The notes: generated by a model not told the origin, from the letters alone. DNA of 64,000 bases from Clavibacter michiganensis subsp. insidiosus (GCF_002240565.1 NZ_MZMO01000001.1:62001-126000), one strand, 5' to 3'. Counted from the first letter of the stretch, positions 27,266-36,499 are shown. A program made the numbers and translations.

Positions 27266-28465
27266 TTACTGCTCGAGAGCCTGACCGACAGCCGCGACCG
27301 CGGCGTCGATGCGGGAACCCATCGTCTCGATCGTGAGAGCGTCGGCGCCACGGGCGGCGGCTCGCCTCGGAAGTCGCGGCAGCGCTGACCGCAGCCGCTC
27401 GAGGTAGTCCCGTGCCGGTGACGGGCGGACACCGAACAGATCGAGCGCGTCCTCGGCCGCGAACGCCTCGAGCCTCGCCTCGCGATCGCCGAGGAGCGCC
27501 AACTGGTGCAGCTCGCCGTTGCCGAGCGGCTCCGGATTCACGTCGAACGCGGGAGCGAGGGCCCAGGCTGTCCCCCGACGGAGGAAGCCGTGGTTGCGCA
27601 GATGGTCGTCGAGGTTGCCGATGAGCGCACCGAAGACGGACCGCCGCCACAGCTCGGTCGTGTCGGCGCCGGCCGACCGAGCGAAGTCGACGAGATCGAC
27701 CCAGTCACCTCCGTCCCCGTCGGTGGCCTCGAGAGCGGTCATCGCCGAGACGTACGGGACACGGACGCCATCGATGGAGCGGTCGAAGCGCCTCAGGAAC
27801 AGCACGGTGCGCCGGGTGCCCTCCACCGTGATCGCCTTCGTGATGTGCTGCGGCACGTCGATCCCCACCTCGCCCATCACGTCGAGCGTCGCCGCTTCCC
27901 ACGCCATCACGTTCCATTCGTCGCCGGTGGGCTTGGGGAACTTCGCCAGCCACAGGTCGGCGCCGATCCTCACGTTCGCCTTGGGACGGGCACCCCCCAG
28001 CGAGCCTGTCGCCCGGAAGAGACGACGGACCGCGGCGTCATCGATCTCCGTCTCGCCACGCTCGATCTGGTCGGCGACATGGATGATCTGGGACAGGTCG
28101 GCTTCGACGGGGACCCCGGCACCTGGTGCCATCGCTACACCGCCATCCCAGAAGCGGGTCGCCCCCTGTCGCCCCTCGTCGTTGACGCCGAACATCAACG
28201 TGAGCTCATCGAGGGTGCGGCCGGCGGCGCGGTTCTGCACCTTCCGACCCCAGGTGTCCGGCGCCGAGTCGCTGAAGGGGTTGGTGGGAGAGAGCGACTG
28301 GGCGCCGGGGAACAGACCCAGGGCAGGCACGAGCGCGAACGCGTCCCGTCGTCGCAAGTAGTCCGAGTCGTATTCGAACGATCCGGAGGTCCTCGTGCGG
28401 TAGATCCTGCCCGCGCGCACCTCCTCGCGGCCGAGCACCGTCGTCACCTCGTAGACGTCAGCCAT
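27266..28465 (-). CDS. hipA: HipA-type Ser/Thr kinase toxin
   Basis: The protein has 399 residues. The N-subdomain (RIYRTRTSGSFEYDSDYLRR) and the kinase core are visible: GSLGGARPKANVRI (phosphate loop), LWLAKFPKP with the nucleotide-binding Lys, and the catalytic loop IGNLDDHLRNHGFL followed by PAFDVNP. HipA toxins phosphorylate aminoacyl-tRNA synthetases such as GltX and cause dormancy. The gene starts 8 bases inside hipB. Length is near the usual 400-440. GC is slightly lower than in neighbours. Confidence 0.9.
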   Translation of the reverse strand: MADVYEVTTVLGREEVRAGRIYRTRTSGSFEYDSDYLRRRDAFALVPALGLFPGAQSLSPTNPFSDSAPDTWGRKVQNRAAGRTLDELTLMFGVNDEGRQGATRFWDGGVAMAPGAGVPVEADLSQIIHVADQIERGETEIDDAAVRRLFRATGSLGGARPKANVRIGADLWLAKFPKPTGDEWNVMAWEAATLDVMGEVGIDVPQHITKAITVEGTRRTVLFLRRFDRSIDGVRVPYVSAMTALEATDGDGGDWVDLVDFARSAGADTTELWRRSVFGALIGNLDDHLRNHGFLRRGTAWALAPAFDVNPEPLGNGELHQLALLGDREARLEAFAAEDALDLFGVRPSPARDYLERLRSALPRLPRRAAARGADALTIETMGSRIDAAVAAVGQALEQ

Positions 28466-28763
28466 GCTTGCGCACCCGGACCCGTTCCGGCAGCTTCTCC
28501 TCGACCATCAGCCGGCCTCGCTCGGTCCCGAACGGATCGGTGGCGACGACCACGGCGTCCATGAGCCCCAGGACGCGAAGCACTCGGAGCGTGATCTCCA
28601 GGCTGGTGCCCTGACCGTTCTCGAGCTTGCTGATGGTCTGCGGCGTCGTCCCGGCGCGCTCCGCGACCATCTTCGCCGTCAGACCGAGCAGCTTCCGCTG
28701 GGTGGCGAGGTTGCGACCGACGGTGCGCATCGCTCTCGTGACAGGGAGAGGCGTGGGAGGCAT
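28458..28763 (-). CDS. hipB: HipB-type antitoxin (XRE HTH)
   Basis: The protein has 101 residues from ATG 28763, preceded by GGGAGG. The HTH lies in GLTAKMVAERAGTTPQTISK (about residues 27-46), followed by LENGQGTSLEITLRVLRVLG. It neutralises HipA and represses the operon. Its 3' end overlaps hipA by 8 bases. A 19-bp palindrome lies just upstream. Confidence 0.9.
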   Translation of the reverse strand: MPPTPLPVTRAMRTVGRNLATQRKLLGLTAKMVAERAGTTPQTISKLENGQGTSLEITLRVLRVLGLMDAVVVATDPFGTERGRLMVEEKLPERVRVRKHG

Positions 28764-28783
28764 GCCCTCACTTTAGATCAAGC

Positions 28784-28802
28784 ACGCTTCAACTAGAAGC
28801 GT
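28784..28802. promoter_or_regulatory. HipB-type operator palindrome
   Basis: ACGCTTC-AACTA-GAAGCGT is a perfect 7-bp inverted repeat with a 5-base spacer, 21 bases upstream of the hipB start. The position fits autorepression by HipB or HipBA. Confidence 0.65.
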
Positions 28803-28881
28803 CTTCCGTCATGCAGGGTGGAAGCTATGGATGGCACATCCGCTTCGAACCTCGGCAGCGCCCCACGCCCGCGCGTCGCCG

Positions 28882-30402
28882 CTAGTGCGCCGCGACGCCC
28901 TCCGGCAGCGGCTCCGCCGGACGCCGCACGAAGAACGACGCCACGATCGCGGCGAGCGAGATGAACCCGCCGATCATGAAGGCCGCCTGCACGCCGGCCG
29001 CGGTGGCCGTGACCTCCGACCGCCCGTCCGCGAGGCCCGCGACGGTCGTGGTCGTGAGCACCGTGACGAACAGCGCGGTGCCCGCGGCGCCCGCGAGCTG
29101 CTGCATCGTGGAGACCGTCGCGCTGCCGTGCGAGTAGAGGCGCGGCGGCAGGGATCCGAGGGCTGAGGTGAGCAGCGGCGTGAACATGAACGCGAGCCCG
29201 GCGTTGAGCACCAGGTGCACCGCGATGACCCAGCCGATCGACGTGCCCTCGTGCAGCATCGTGGTCATGCCCCAGAGGGCGATGCTCACGACGATGGCGC
29301 CGGGGATCACGAGCGGGCGCGGCCCGACGCGGTCGAACAGGCGGCCGACGATGGGCGACAGGATCGCCATGAGCGCGCCACCGGGGAGCAGCAGCAGGCC
29401 GGTCTCGAGCGTGCCGAGCTGCAGCACGTTCTGCAGGTAGAGCGGCAGGACGATGAGGCTGCCGAACAGCGCCATCATGCTGACGCTCACCATGATGATC
29501 GCGACCACGAACGGGCGGCTGCGGAAGGTGCGCAGGTCCATGAGGGCGCGGTCCTGGCGCTGCAGCGCGATCTGGCGGGTGATGAACGCGGCGAGCGCGA
29601 GCACGCCGACCGTGATCGGGATCCACAGCGGTAGGGGCGCGTCGCCCTCGGCCGACTCGCCCAGGCTCGAGAGGCCGAAGATCAGGCCCCCGAACGCGAG
29701 CGTCGAGAGCACGACGGAGAGGATGTCGAAGGGCAGCTTCCGCGGGGTCGTGAGGTTCGTGATCTTCCAGAGGCCGAGCGCGAGCGCGACGAGCGCGATG
29801 GGCAGCACGATCCAGAACATCCAGCGCCATGACAGCGAGCTGAGGATGAGGCCGGAGACCGTCGGGCCGATCGCCGGGGCGACCGCGATCACGATGGAGA
29901 TGACGCCCATGAGGCGGCCGCGGCGCGCGGCGGGCACGAGGTTGAGGACGGTCGTGAACAGCAGCGGCATCATGATCGCCGTGCCGCTCGCCTGCACGAT
30001 GCGGCCGATGAGGAGCACGCCGAAGCCGGGCGCGATCGCGGCGATGAGCGTGCCGATGGAGAACAGCGTCATCGCGGCGCCGAACACCTGGCGCGTGGAG
30101 AAGCGCTGCAGGATGAAGCCGGTCGCGGGGATCACGACGGCCATCGTCAGCATGAAGCCGGTCGTGAGCCACTGCGCGGTGGCGGTGGTGATGTCGAGGT
30201 CGGCCATGAGGCTCGGCAGCGCCACGCTCATGATCGTCTCGTTGAGGATCACGACGAAGGCGGCGACGACCAGCAGGCCGATGACGAGCGGGGCGCCGTG
30301 CGGCAGGCGCTCGTCCTCGGGGGCGACGGCCCGGTCGGACGCGGCGTGGTCCGTGGTGGGGAGTGTCTCGCGCCGGGTGTCGGCGGAAGGCGGCGTGGTC
30401 AT
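28882..30402 (-). CDS. DHA2-family MFS multidrug exporter (EmrB/QacA type)
   Basis: The protein has 506 residues from ATG 30402 with GGAGA-type purines just upstream. About 14 transmembrane helices are predicted. Motifs of the drug:proton antiporter family are seen: LNETIMSVALPSLMADLDIT in helix 1, GRIVQASGTAIMMPL in the helix 4 region and motif C-like GVISIVIAVAPAIGPTVSGL in helix 5. It probably exports hydrophobic drugs. It is divergent from a TetR gene. An open frame continues upstream into the promoter but lacks coding character. Confidence 0.93.
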   Translation of the reverse strand: MTTPPSADTRRETLPTTDHAASDRAVAPEDERLPHGAPLVIGLLVVAAFVVILNETIMSVALPSLMADLDITTATAQWLTTGFMLTMAVVIPATGFILQRFSTRQVFGAAMTLFSIGTLIAAIAPGFGVLLIGRIVQASGTAIMMPLLFTTVLNLVPAARRGRLMGVISIVIAVAPAIGPTVSGLILSSLSWRWMFWIVLPIALVALALGLWKITNLTTPRKLPFDILSVVLSTLAFGGLIFGLSSLGESAEGDAPLPLWIPITVGVLALAAFITRQIALQRQDRALMDLRTFRSRPFVVAIIMVSVSMMALFGSLIVLPLYLQNVLQLGTLETGLLLLPGGALMAILSPIVGRLFDRVGPRPLVIPGAIVVSIALWGMTTMLHEGTSIGWVIAVHLVLNAGLAFMFTPLLTSALGSLPPRLYSHGSATVSTMQQLAGAAGTALFVTVLTTTTVAGLADGRSEVTATAAGVQAAFMIGGFISLAAIVASFFVRRPAEPLPEGVAAH

Positions 30403-30465
30403 GGGAGGTCTCCGGGGAGTGGATGGCGGGGCGCACGCGACGCTGCGGAGCGGGGACGATCCGGA

Positions 30466-30498
30466 TGTCAGACTCGGACCGTGTGGCAGTCTATGACA
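30466..30498. promoter_or_regulatory. Imperfect dyad between MFS exporter and TetR genes
   Basis: TGTCAGACT at 30466-30474 and AGTCTATGACA at 30488-30498 form an inverted repeat with a two-base interruption in the right arm. It lies in the divergent gap, 48 bases before the TetR start, and is a plausible operator. Confidence 0.45.
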
Positions 30499-30545
30499 CG
30501 AACGGCGGATCCGGCAGGTCGGATCCGCGGAAGGCGGATGACGGC

Positions 30546-31229
30546 ATGGGCACGGTGAGCGAGACGGCGGACCGCGCGAGCGCGGGCGGCACGACGGGCG
30601 GCGCACCCGCCGGCACGACCGGCCTCCGCGAGCGGCGGCGCATGGCGACGACCACCGAGATCAGCGAGGCGGCGCTCGCGCTCTTCGAGCAGCGCGGCAT
30701 GGCGGCCACCACCATCCACGACATCGCGCAGGCCGCGGGCGTCTCGGACCGCACGTGCTTCCGCTACTTCCCGAGCAAGGAGGAGTCGGTCCTCACGCTG
30801 CACCCCGTGTTCGACGCGCCGCTCGACGCGTGGCTGGCGGAGGTCGACCGCGGATCCGCGCCCCTCCCCCAGCTCGAGGCCGTGTACGAGCGCGTGCTCG
30901 CGACCCTCGACGGCGACCTCTCCGCCATCGCCCACCAGCAGCTGCGCGTGCGGCGGCTCATGGCCGCCGAGCCGCAGCTGCGGTCGACCGCGGTCTCCCT
31001 CGACGCGACGCGCTCGTGGGAGCTGGCCGAGCGCATGACGACGGCGTTCGGCGGCCGCATCACCGCCCAGGAGGCCCGGCTCGTGACCGAGTTCGCGGGC
31101 GTCGCGGTGCGCGCGGCCTTCGACGAGTGGGCGGACGCGCGCACGGCCGGCCTCGACGCCACCCTCGTCGCGTCCTACGCCGCGGTGCGCCGCCGGCTGC
31201 GCGACATCGCGGGCACGGGCGCGGCCTGA
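30546..31229 (+). CDS. TetR/AcrR-family regulator of the adjacent exporter
   Basis: The protein has 227 residues from ATG 30546 (GTG 30555 is an alternative). About 35 low-complexity Gly/Ala/Thr residues precede RERRRMATTTEISEAALALF and the HTH TIHDIAQAAGVSDRTCFRYF. The C-terminus is helical with two ligand-domain helices rich in Arg/Leu. The divergent arrangement with the DHA2 exporter predicts drug-inducible repression. It ends in a hairpin shared with the convergent Fic gene. Confidence 0.9.
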   Translation: MGTVSETADRASAGGTTGGAPAGTTGLRERRRMATTTEISEAALALFEQRGMAATTIHDIAQAAGVSDRTCFRYFPSKEESVLTLHPVFDAPLDAWLAEVDRGSAPLPQLEAVYERVLATLDGDLSAIAHQQLRVRRLMAAEPQLRSTAVSLDATRSWELAERMTTAFGGRITAQEARLVTEFAGVAVRAAFDEWADARTAGLDATLVASYAAVRRRLRDIAGTGAA

Positions 31230-31262
31230 GGGGCGCGGCCCGCTCCCTCGCGGCGCCCCTCA
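31227..31262. terminator. Bidirectional terminator between tetR and fic genes
   Basis: TGAGGGGCGC at 31227-31236 pairs perfectly with GCGCCCCTCA at 31253-31262, a 10-bp stem with a 16-base loop. The two stop codons are the first and last three bases of the stem, so the structure ends both convergent genes. Confidence 0.75.
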
Positions 31263-32546
31263 ACCCTCCGAGGGGCCCGTTCCCCGGAGGCGTCCGACCG
31301 CGGACACCTCGGGAGCCGGCGGACCCTGGCGGGGTCGCCTCGCGGCCGTGTCCCCGCCACCGACCCTGTTGCTCCGCTCGCTGAGGGCCACGAGCGCGAG
31401 ATGGCGATCCGCCGTCCAGCAGACGAGGCGCCCCTTCTGGTCCTTGTTCCGCGCGAGGACACCCGCGTCGGCCAGTTGGGTGAGCGCCCGGTGCGCGGCA
31501 ACTCGTGACACCCCATGGGTGCGTGCGGCGCTCTCCTCCGTGAGGACCGGGTCGGTGGCCAGCCGACCGAGGATGCGCAGGACGACCGCGTCCGCTCGAG
31601 GTCGCGCAGGAGCCCGGCCCTCCTGCCGCCGATGCTCCACGAGTCGCTCCACGCTCTCCTGGTCGAGCCGGGCGACGTCCTCCGCGAGGCGCACCGCGGT
31701 GCCGGCGGCCAGCTCCGCAGCCTCGGCGAAGGCACGCACCCACTCGTCGACGCGGCCCGCCCGGAAGGCGGTGAGCCCCGCGATGTAGGCGTCCGCGTCC
31801 GCGGAGAGGACCGTCGAGATGGGGATCAGGATGTCCCGCGCCGCGTCACCCCGCCGCAGGACCGTGTGGATGAGCGCGCGACCCGTGCGGCCGTTCCCGT
31901 CGATGAAGGGGTGGATCGTCTCGAACTGGGCATGGGCGATGGCCGCCCGCACGACGGGGTTGCCCTCCGTGGCCGTGCAGAAGCGGGCGAGATCCTCGAG
32001 GAGACGACGGACCTCGCCCTGCGGCGGCGGCACGAAGTCCGCACGGAGCGGGGACCAGCCGGATCCCCCGACCCAGTTCTGCTCCGTCCGGATCCCCTCG
32101 GCGAGCGAGGGCTCGATGACGTGCTGGAGGGCCTCGAAGTCCGGGACGGTGATCCTGCGATGTCGATCCGCGAGGGTGGCGATCGCGTCCTCGGTGGCCC
32201 GCACGTTGGCGATGACGTCGAGGGCGACCCGCGTGCCCTGCTGCAGGAGCTCGGCGATCGCGAGTCGCTTCGGCGTGACGCGGTTGCCCTCGATCCACGA
32301 CGACGAGATGCTCTCCGACCGGATGAGCAGGTGGTTGAGGTAGCCGGCTCGGCGACCGATCCGCTCGTCGGCTCTCGCCAACACCGCGAGGGCGTCGGTC
32401 GCGGCATCCTCCGCTTCGCGCCCGAGCTGCGGGAGGGTGGTCGGCAGCTCGTCGGGGACGAATGCTCGATAGGTGCCCGGTGCGCGATCGCGGCGACTGA
32501 GATGCGCGGTGTCCTGCGGGTCCCAGGCGAGCTCGACGTACGACAC
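31260..32546 (-). CDS. Class II Fic-domain AMP transferase with winged-helix C-terminus
   Basis: The protein has 428 residues from GTG 32546, with GGAGAGGAG ideally spaced; an ATG at 32582 is an alternative. An inhibitory helix SSSWIEGN (S/TxxxE(G/N), about residues 77-84) precedes the Fic core HPFIDGNGRTGR (about 206-217), which holds the catalytic His and the ATP-binding Arg. Inhibition therefore acts in cis. The C-terminus (TEESAARTHGVSRVAAHRAL) is a winged helix, as in DNA-binding Fic proteins. It would AMPylate a target protein. A dyad upstream may be bound by that domain. Confidence 0.9.
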   Translation of the reverse strand: MSYVELAWDPQDTAHLSRRDRAPGTYRAFVPDELPTTLPQLGREAEDAATDALAVLARADERIGRRAGYLNHLLIRSESISSSWIEGNRVTPKRLAIAELLQQGTRVALDVIANVRATEDAIATLADRHRRITVPDFEALQHVIEPSLAEGIRTEQNWVGGSGWSPLRADFVPPPQGEVRRLLEDLARFCTATEGNPVVRAAIAHAQFETIHPFIDGNGRTGRALIHTVLRRGDAARDILIPISTVLSADADAYIAGLTAFRAGRVDEWVRAFAEAAELAAGTAVRLAEDVARLDQESVERLVEHRRQEGRAPARPRADAVVLRILGRLATDPVLTEESAARTHGVSRVAAHRALTQLADAGVLARNKDQKGRLVCWTADRHLALVALSERSNRVGGGDTAARRPRQGPPAPEVSAVGRLRGTGPSEG

Positions 32547-32580
32547 GAGCGACTCCTCTCCGTCCCCCCTCGGCGTGATC

Positions 32581-32610
32581 ATTAACTTTAGTACTAGTAG
32601 AGGTATTAAT
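32581..32610. promoter_or_regulatory. 30-bp AT-rich dyad upstream of the Fic gene
   Basis: ATTAA (32581-32585) and TTAAT (32606-32610) flank the perfect inner palindrome TACTAGTA (32592-32599); both share one centre at 32595.5. It lies 34 bases upstream of the Fic start in otherwise GC-rich DNA and includes the -10 region. Autoregulation by the Fic winged helix is a reasonable guess. Confidence 0.55.
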
Positions 32611-32640
32611 GGTCGACGCGATGCACGCGTGGCGCGCGGC

Positions 32641-33948
32641 TCACCCGAACAGGTTCGCCCGCAGCCCGCCCGGCGCCAGCTCGTCGCGGAGGATCCCGCG
32701 GCGGCGGAGCACGGGCACGAGGTCGTCGAGCATGCGGTGCAGCGTGACCGGGTGGAGGTCGCCCGAGAGGAGCAGGCCGTCGTTGTCGGCGTCGTCGCCC
32801 AGCTCCTCGACGAAGTCGGCGAACGTCTCGGCCGTGCCGACGAACCCGGCGCGCTCGGCGACGAGTCCCTTGCGCGCCTTCCGGGTGAGCAGCTCGCGGA
32901 GCGGCGCGTCATCGGTGCCGCCGTAGAGGCCCGCGATGGTGCCGTGCGAGACGTGCTCGCCGAAGACGCCACGGTCCACCGGGCGGTCGAGGTCGAGGCC
33001 CGTGAGGTCGGTCTCCAGGTCGCTCGACCAGCCGAGCGCGATCGCCCGCAGCTGCGCGTCGGTCGGGTGGCGCGACGCGTCCACGACCCGGCGCGCCTCC
33101 TCCTCGCTCGCCACGATCTCGGGCTTCACGACGAAGAGGACGCGGATGTCGCCCGGCCCGCGGCCGTGCGCGGCCGCCGCGTCGAGCACCTTGGCGCGGT
33201 AGGCCAGCAGCTTCGCGGGCTCGAGCGGCGCGAGGCCGAGCTGCACGTCGGACTGCGTGCCGGCGAAGGACAGGCCGCGCGGGGATCCGCCGGGCGAGAC
33301 GATGACGGGGTCGCCGAACGCGGAGGGCACGGCGTTGAGCGGCCCGTCGACGGAGAAGTGCGCGCCGCGGTGCTGGAACGCGTCGAGCCGGGATCCGTCG
33401 GCGAAGCGGTCGGTGGCCGGATCCTCGACGAGCGCGCCGCCGTCCCAGCTGTGCCAGAGGCGGCGGACCACCTCCATCCACTCGTCGGCGCGGTCGTACG
33501 CGCCGTCGTGCGAGAGCGGTTCGAGGCCCACGTGCCGGGCGCTGCCGACGTCGGTGACGAGGTTGATCCCGAACCGCCCCGCGCTCAGGTGCTGCAGCGT
33601 CTGCGCCTGCCGGGCCGCGAGGTACGGCGGCGTGATCCCGGCGTTGACCGTCGGCACCAGGCCGATCCGCGAGGTGGCGGCGAAGAGCCACGGCGCGAGC
33701 AGCAGCGGGTCGTGCTTGGGGCCGCCGTACGCGCCGCGCACCCGGAGGTCGAGCGTCTCCGGCGAGCCGAGGGAGACGGCGTCCTCCATCACGATGAGCT
33801 CGAACCCGGCCTGCTCCAGCTCGCGCGCGGACTGCTGGTAGAGGTCGGGGCGGGTCCAGTCGTGGTTCCACTCGCGGTACGGGTGGCCCCAGCCCTGCGG
33901 GCCGAAGCCGCGGGACAGGAACCAGCCGAGGTGCTGGCGGCGGGCCAT
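32641..33948 (-). CDS. NtaA/DmoA/DszA-type FMN-dependent monooxygenase
   Basis: The protein has 435 residues, ATG 33948, two bases after the previous gene's stop. It has the long LLM TIM barrel: HPYREWNHDWTRPDLYQQSA near the N-terminus, SAGRFGINLVTDVGSARHVG and SPGGSPRGLSFAGTQSDVQL (FMN-binding end). It is a relative of the monooxygenase at 4695-6137 but clearly distinct. As the last gene of a sulfur operon it may release sulfite or a thiol from an organosulfur compound. A flavin reductase is needed but is not encoded here. Confidence 0.88.
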   Translation of the reverse strand: MARRQHLGWFLSRGFGPQGWGHPYREWNHDWTRPDLYQQSARELEQAGFELIVMEDAVSLGSPETLDLRVRGAYGGPKHDPLLLAPWLFAATSRIGLVPTVNAGITPPYLAARQAQTLQHLSAGRFGINLVTDVGSARHVGLEPLSHDGAYDRADEWMEVVRRLWHSWDGGALVEDPATDRFADGSRLDAFQHRGAHFSVDGPLNAVPSAFGDPVIVSPGGSPRGLSFAGTQSDVQLGLAPLEPAKLLAYRAKVLDAAAAHGRGPGDIRVLFVVKPEIVASEEEARRVVDASRHPTDAQLRAIALGWSSDLETDLTGLDLDRPVDRGVFGEHVSHGTIAGLYGGTDDAPLRELLTRKARKGLVAERAGFVGTAETFADFVEELGDDADNDGLLLSGDLHPVTLHRMLDDLVPVLRRRGILRDELAPGGLRANLFG

Positions 33949-33950
33949 CG

Positions 33951-35315
33951 TCAGGACCCGATCGCGCGCGCCGCGTCGAGGCCGCGCTCGAGGTCGCGGA
34001 GGATGTCGGCGATGTCCTCGATGCCGATGGAGACGCGGAGGAGCCCCGGCCAGATCCCCGCGGCGTCGCGCTCCTCGGGTGTGCGGCCCGCGTGCGTGGT
34101 GGACGCCGGGTGCAGCACGAGCGAGCGCACGTCGCCGAGGTGCGTCATGCGGCTGAACAGCTGCACGGCATCGGTGAACGCCTCGGCGGCCGGCTCGCCG
34201 CCCGCGAGCGTGAACGAGAACACGGATCCCTGGCCGTCCGGCAGGTACCTCAGCGCCAGGTCGTGCGACGGGCTCGACTCCAGCCCCGCGTAGTCGACCG
34301 ACGACACCTCGGGTCGCGCCTCCAGGAAGCGCGCGACGGCGAGAGCGTTGGCCGAATGGCGCTCGACCCGCAGCGACAGCGTCTCGATCCCCTGCCGCAG
34401 CAGGAACGAGCTGAAGGGCGCGGGCGTCGGGCCGAAGCGGGAGGCCACGACCTCGCGGGCGTAGGCGGCGAGCGCCCCGCGGCCGAAGCGGTCGGCCCAG
34501 CTCGCGCCGCCGAACGCGCGCTCGGGCTGGTTCAGGTGCGGGAAGAGGTCGGGCCGGGCGGCCCAGTCGAAGGATCCGCCGTCGACCACCACGCCGCCGA
34601 GCACGGAGCCGTGGCCCGCGAGGAACTTGCTCGTCGAGTGCACGACGACGTCGGCCCCGTACTCGATGGGCCGCAGCAGGTACGGGGTCGCGAGCGTGTC
34701 GTCGACCACGAACGGCAGGCCGTGGCGGTGCGCGACGTCGGCGATACCGGCGAGGTCGAGCAGGTCGTTCTTGGGGTTCGGGATGGGCTCGCCGAACAGC
34801 ACGCGCGTCTCCGGCGTGATCCGGCTGGCCCACTCGTCGAGGTCGCGGTGGTCGTCCACGAAGTCGACGCCGATGCCGAGCCGCCCGAGGTTCTGGCGGA
34901 AGAGGCCGCGGTTGCCCTCGTAGATGCTGCTCGAGGAGAGGATCCGGTCGCCGGCCTGGAGGATCGACAGCAGCGCCGTCGTGGTCGCCGCCTGGCCGCT
35001 CGCGAGGAGGATCGCCTCGGTGCCGCCCTCGAGCTCGGCGAGGCGCTTCTCGACCTCGTCGGTGGTCGGGTTGCCGTTGCGCGTGTAGAGGTAGCCCTCG
35101 TCGACGCCGGCGAAGCGGTCGCGGGCCTCGGCGAAGCTGTCGAAGACGAAGCCGGCGCTGAGGTGCACGGGCGAGACGCGGGCGCCGTGGTCGCCGTCGA
35201 TCGTGGATCCGGCGTGCACCTGGCGCGTGGTGAAGCCGACGGCGACCGGGGCGCCGCCGGCGGGGGCGGCGTCCTCACGCGGTGCGGCCGGCCGGATCCC
35301 GTCGAGGACGCTCAT
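33951..35315 (-). CDS. O-acetylhomoserine sulfhydrylase / trans-sulfuration enzyme (PLP)
   Basis: The protein has 454 residues. The Cys/Met metabolism PLP-enzyme fold shows YTRNGNPTTDEVEKRLAELE, ASGQAATTTALLSILQAGD and HSTSKFLAGHGSVLGGVV, where the Lys is the PLP Schiff base. FVVDDTLATPYLLRP supplies the Asp that binds the pyridine ring. Length and the ending IGIEDIADILRDLERGLDA fit O-acetylhomoserine sulfhydrylases, which make homocysteine or methionine from sulfide or methanethiol. The start ATG 35315 overlaps the MetE-like stop (ATGA). Confidence 0.9.
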   Translation of the reverse strand: MSVLDGIRPAAPREDAAPAGGAPVAVGFTTRQVHAGSTIDGDHGARVSPVHLSAGFVFDSFAEARDRFAGVDEGYLYTRNGNPTTDEVEKRLAELEGGTEAILLASGQAATTTALLSILQAGDRILSSSSIYEGNRGLFRQNLGRLGIGVDFVDDHRDLDEWASRITPETRVLFGEPIPNPKNDLLDLAGIADVAHRHGLPFVVDDTLATPYLLRPIEYGADVVVHSTSKFLAGHGSVLGGVVVDGGSFDWAARPDLFPHLNQPERAFGGASWADRFGRGALAAYAREVVASRFGPTPAPFSSFLLRQGIETLSLRVERHSANALAVARFLEARPEVSSVDYAGLESSPSHDLALRYLPDGQGSVFSFTLAGGEPAAEAFTDAVQLFSRMTHLGDVRSLVLHPASTTHAGRTPEERDAAGIWPGLLRVSIGIEDIADILRDLERGLDAARAIGS

Positions 35316-36499
35316 GCGCCGAGCACCCGACGCGAGGCGATGGCCGCGCCCTCGACGAGCGCGCCGAGCTTCGCCCACGCCACGTCCGTGGCGACGAACT
35401 CGTAGCTCGCGAAGGTCGACAGGCCGCAGTCGGTGCCGGCGATCACGCGGGTCGGGTCGCCCACGGCGTCGACGACCTCGAGGATCCGGTTGGCGATGAC
35501 CTGCGGGTGCTCCAGGTAGTTGGTGGTGACGTCCACCACGCCCGGGATGAGCACGGCGGCCTCCGGCAGCGGGTGCGTGCGGAACGACGGCGCCTCGTGC
35601 TGGTGCGCGGGGTTGCCGAGCGGGATGCTGAACGCGCCCACGTTCGCCCGGTACAGGTGCGGGAGCAGCACGTCCACGGGCACGTCGTCCTGGTGCGGGC
35701 CCTGCCAGTTGCCCCAGCACACGTGGAGGCGCACCTTCTCGCGCGGGATGTCGCGGATCGCGTGGTTGAGCGCGTCGACGTGCAGGTCGACCGCGGCGAG
35801 GAACTCCTCGAGCGTGGCGTCGCCGAACTGGATCACCCGCTCCATCGCGAGGTCGGGCGCGTCGAGCTGCAGCGTGTGGCCGCGGGCGACGATGGCGTCG
35901 TACTCGAGCTTGAGCTGGTCGGCGAGCGCGAAGACGTAGGCGCGGTCGTCGCCGTAGTGCGGGTTGGCGGCGTCGAGCAGCAGGGTCGTCGACACGATCC
36001 CCGGGGTCGCCGCGGAGAAGAACGTGCCGGCGGGTGCGAGGCCGCGGCCGGCCTGCGCGGCGAGCTCGCGGTCGAAGCCGTCGAGGTCCTCCGTGATCCC
36101 GGCGAGCGCGGGGTCGTACTCGAGCAGGCCCTGCGCGACCGGCGGATCCCAGACCCGCGCGACGTCGGCCCCCTCCACGATCTGCTTCGCCTGGAACGCG
36201 GCGTACTCGGGGAACCTGATCGAGTCGAGCGTGGGCTTCCGGTGCCCGGCGCCGCCGAACCCGTCGATGCGCTCGAGCACGTAGGTCGAGAAGCCGACGC
36301 GCGGCACCTCGCCGTCGTTGACGATGTCGAGGCCGGTCTCGAGCTGCCGGCGCACGGTGTCGGCGACGGCCGACGCGGTGACCTCCGCGAGCTCCTCCAC
36401 GTCGAACGCGCGCCGCTGGTCGCGGGCGACGAGCAGCCGGGTCAGCTCGGGCGTGCGCGGAAGGCTGCCGGCGTGCGTGGTCAGGACGCGGTCGGTCAT
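35312..36499 (-). CDS. Cobalamin-independent methionine synthase-like (MetE C-terminal domain) protein
   Basis: The protein has 395 residues, only the size of the catalytic half of MetE. It begins TDRVLTTHAGSLPRTPELTR and has LDIVNDGEVPRVGFSTYVL, HVCWGNWQGPHQDDVP and GTDCGLSTF, which carry the His, Cys, Glu and Cys zinc ligands. Such short enzymes (MesD/YxjG-like) methylate homocysteine or cleave and transfer methyl groups from small donors. The start ATG 36499 overlaps the upstream PatB stop by 4 bases. Its methyl donor is unknown. Confidence 0.87.
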   Translation of the reverse strand: MTDRVLTTHAGSLPRTPELTRLLVARDQRRAFDVEELAEVTASAVADTVRRQLETGLDIVNDGEVPRVGFSTYVLERIDGFGGAGHRKPTLDSIRFPEYAAFQAKQIVEGADVARVWDPPVAQGLLEYDPALAGITEDLDGFDRELAAQAGRGLAPAGTFFSAATPGIVSTTLLLDAANPHYGDDRAYVFALADQLKLEYDAIVARGHTLQLDAPDLAMERVIQFGDATLEEFLAAVDLHVDALNHAIRDIPREKVRLHVCWGNWQGPHQDDVPVDVLLPHLYRANVGAFSIPLGNPAHQHEAPSFRTHPLPEAAVLIPGVVDVTTNYLEHPQVIANRILEVVDAVGDPTRVIAGTDCGLSTFASYEFVATDVAWAKLGALVEGAAIASRRVLGA

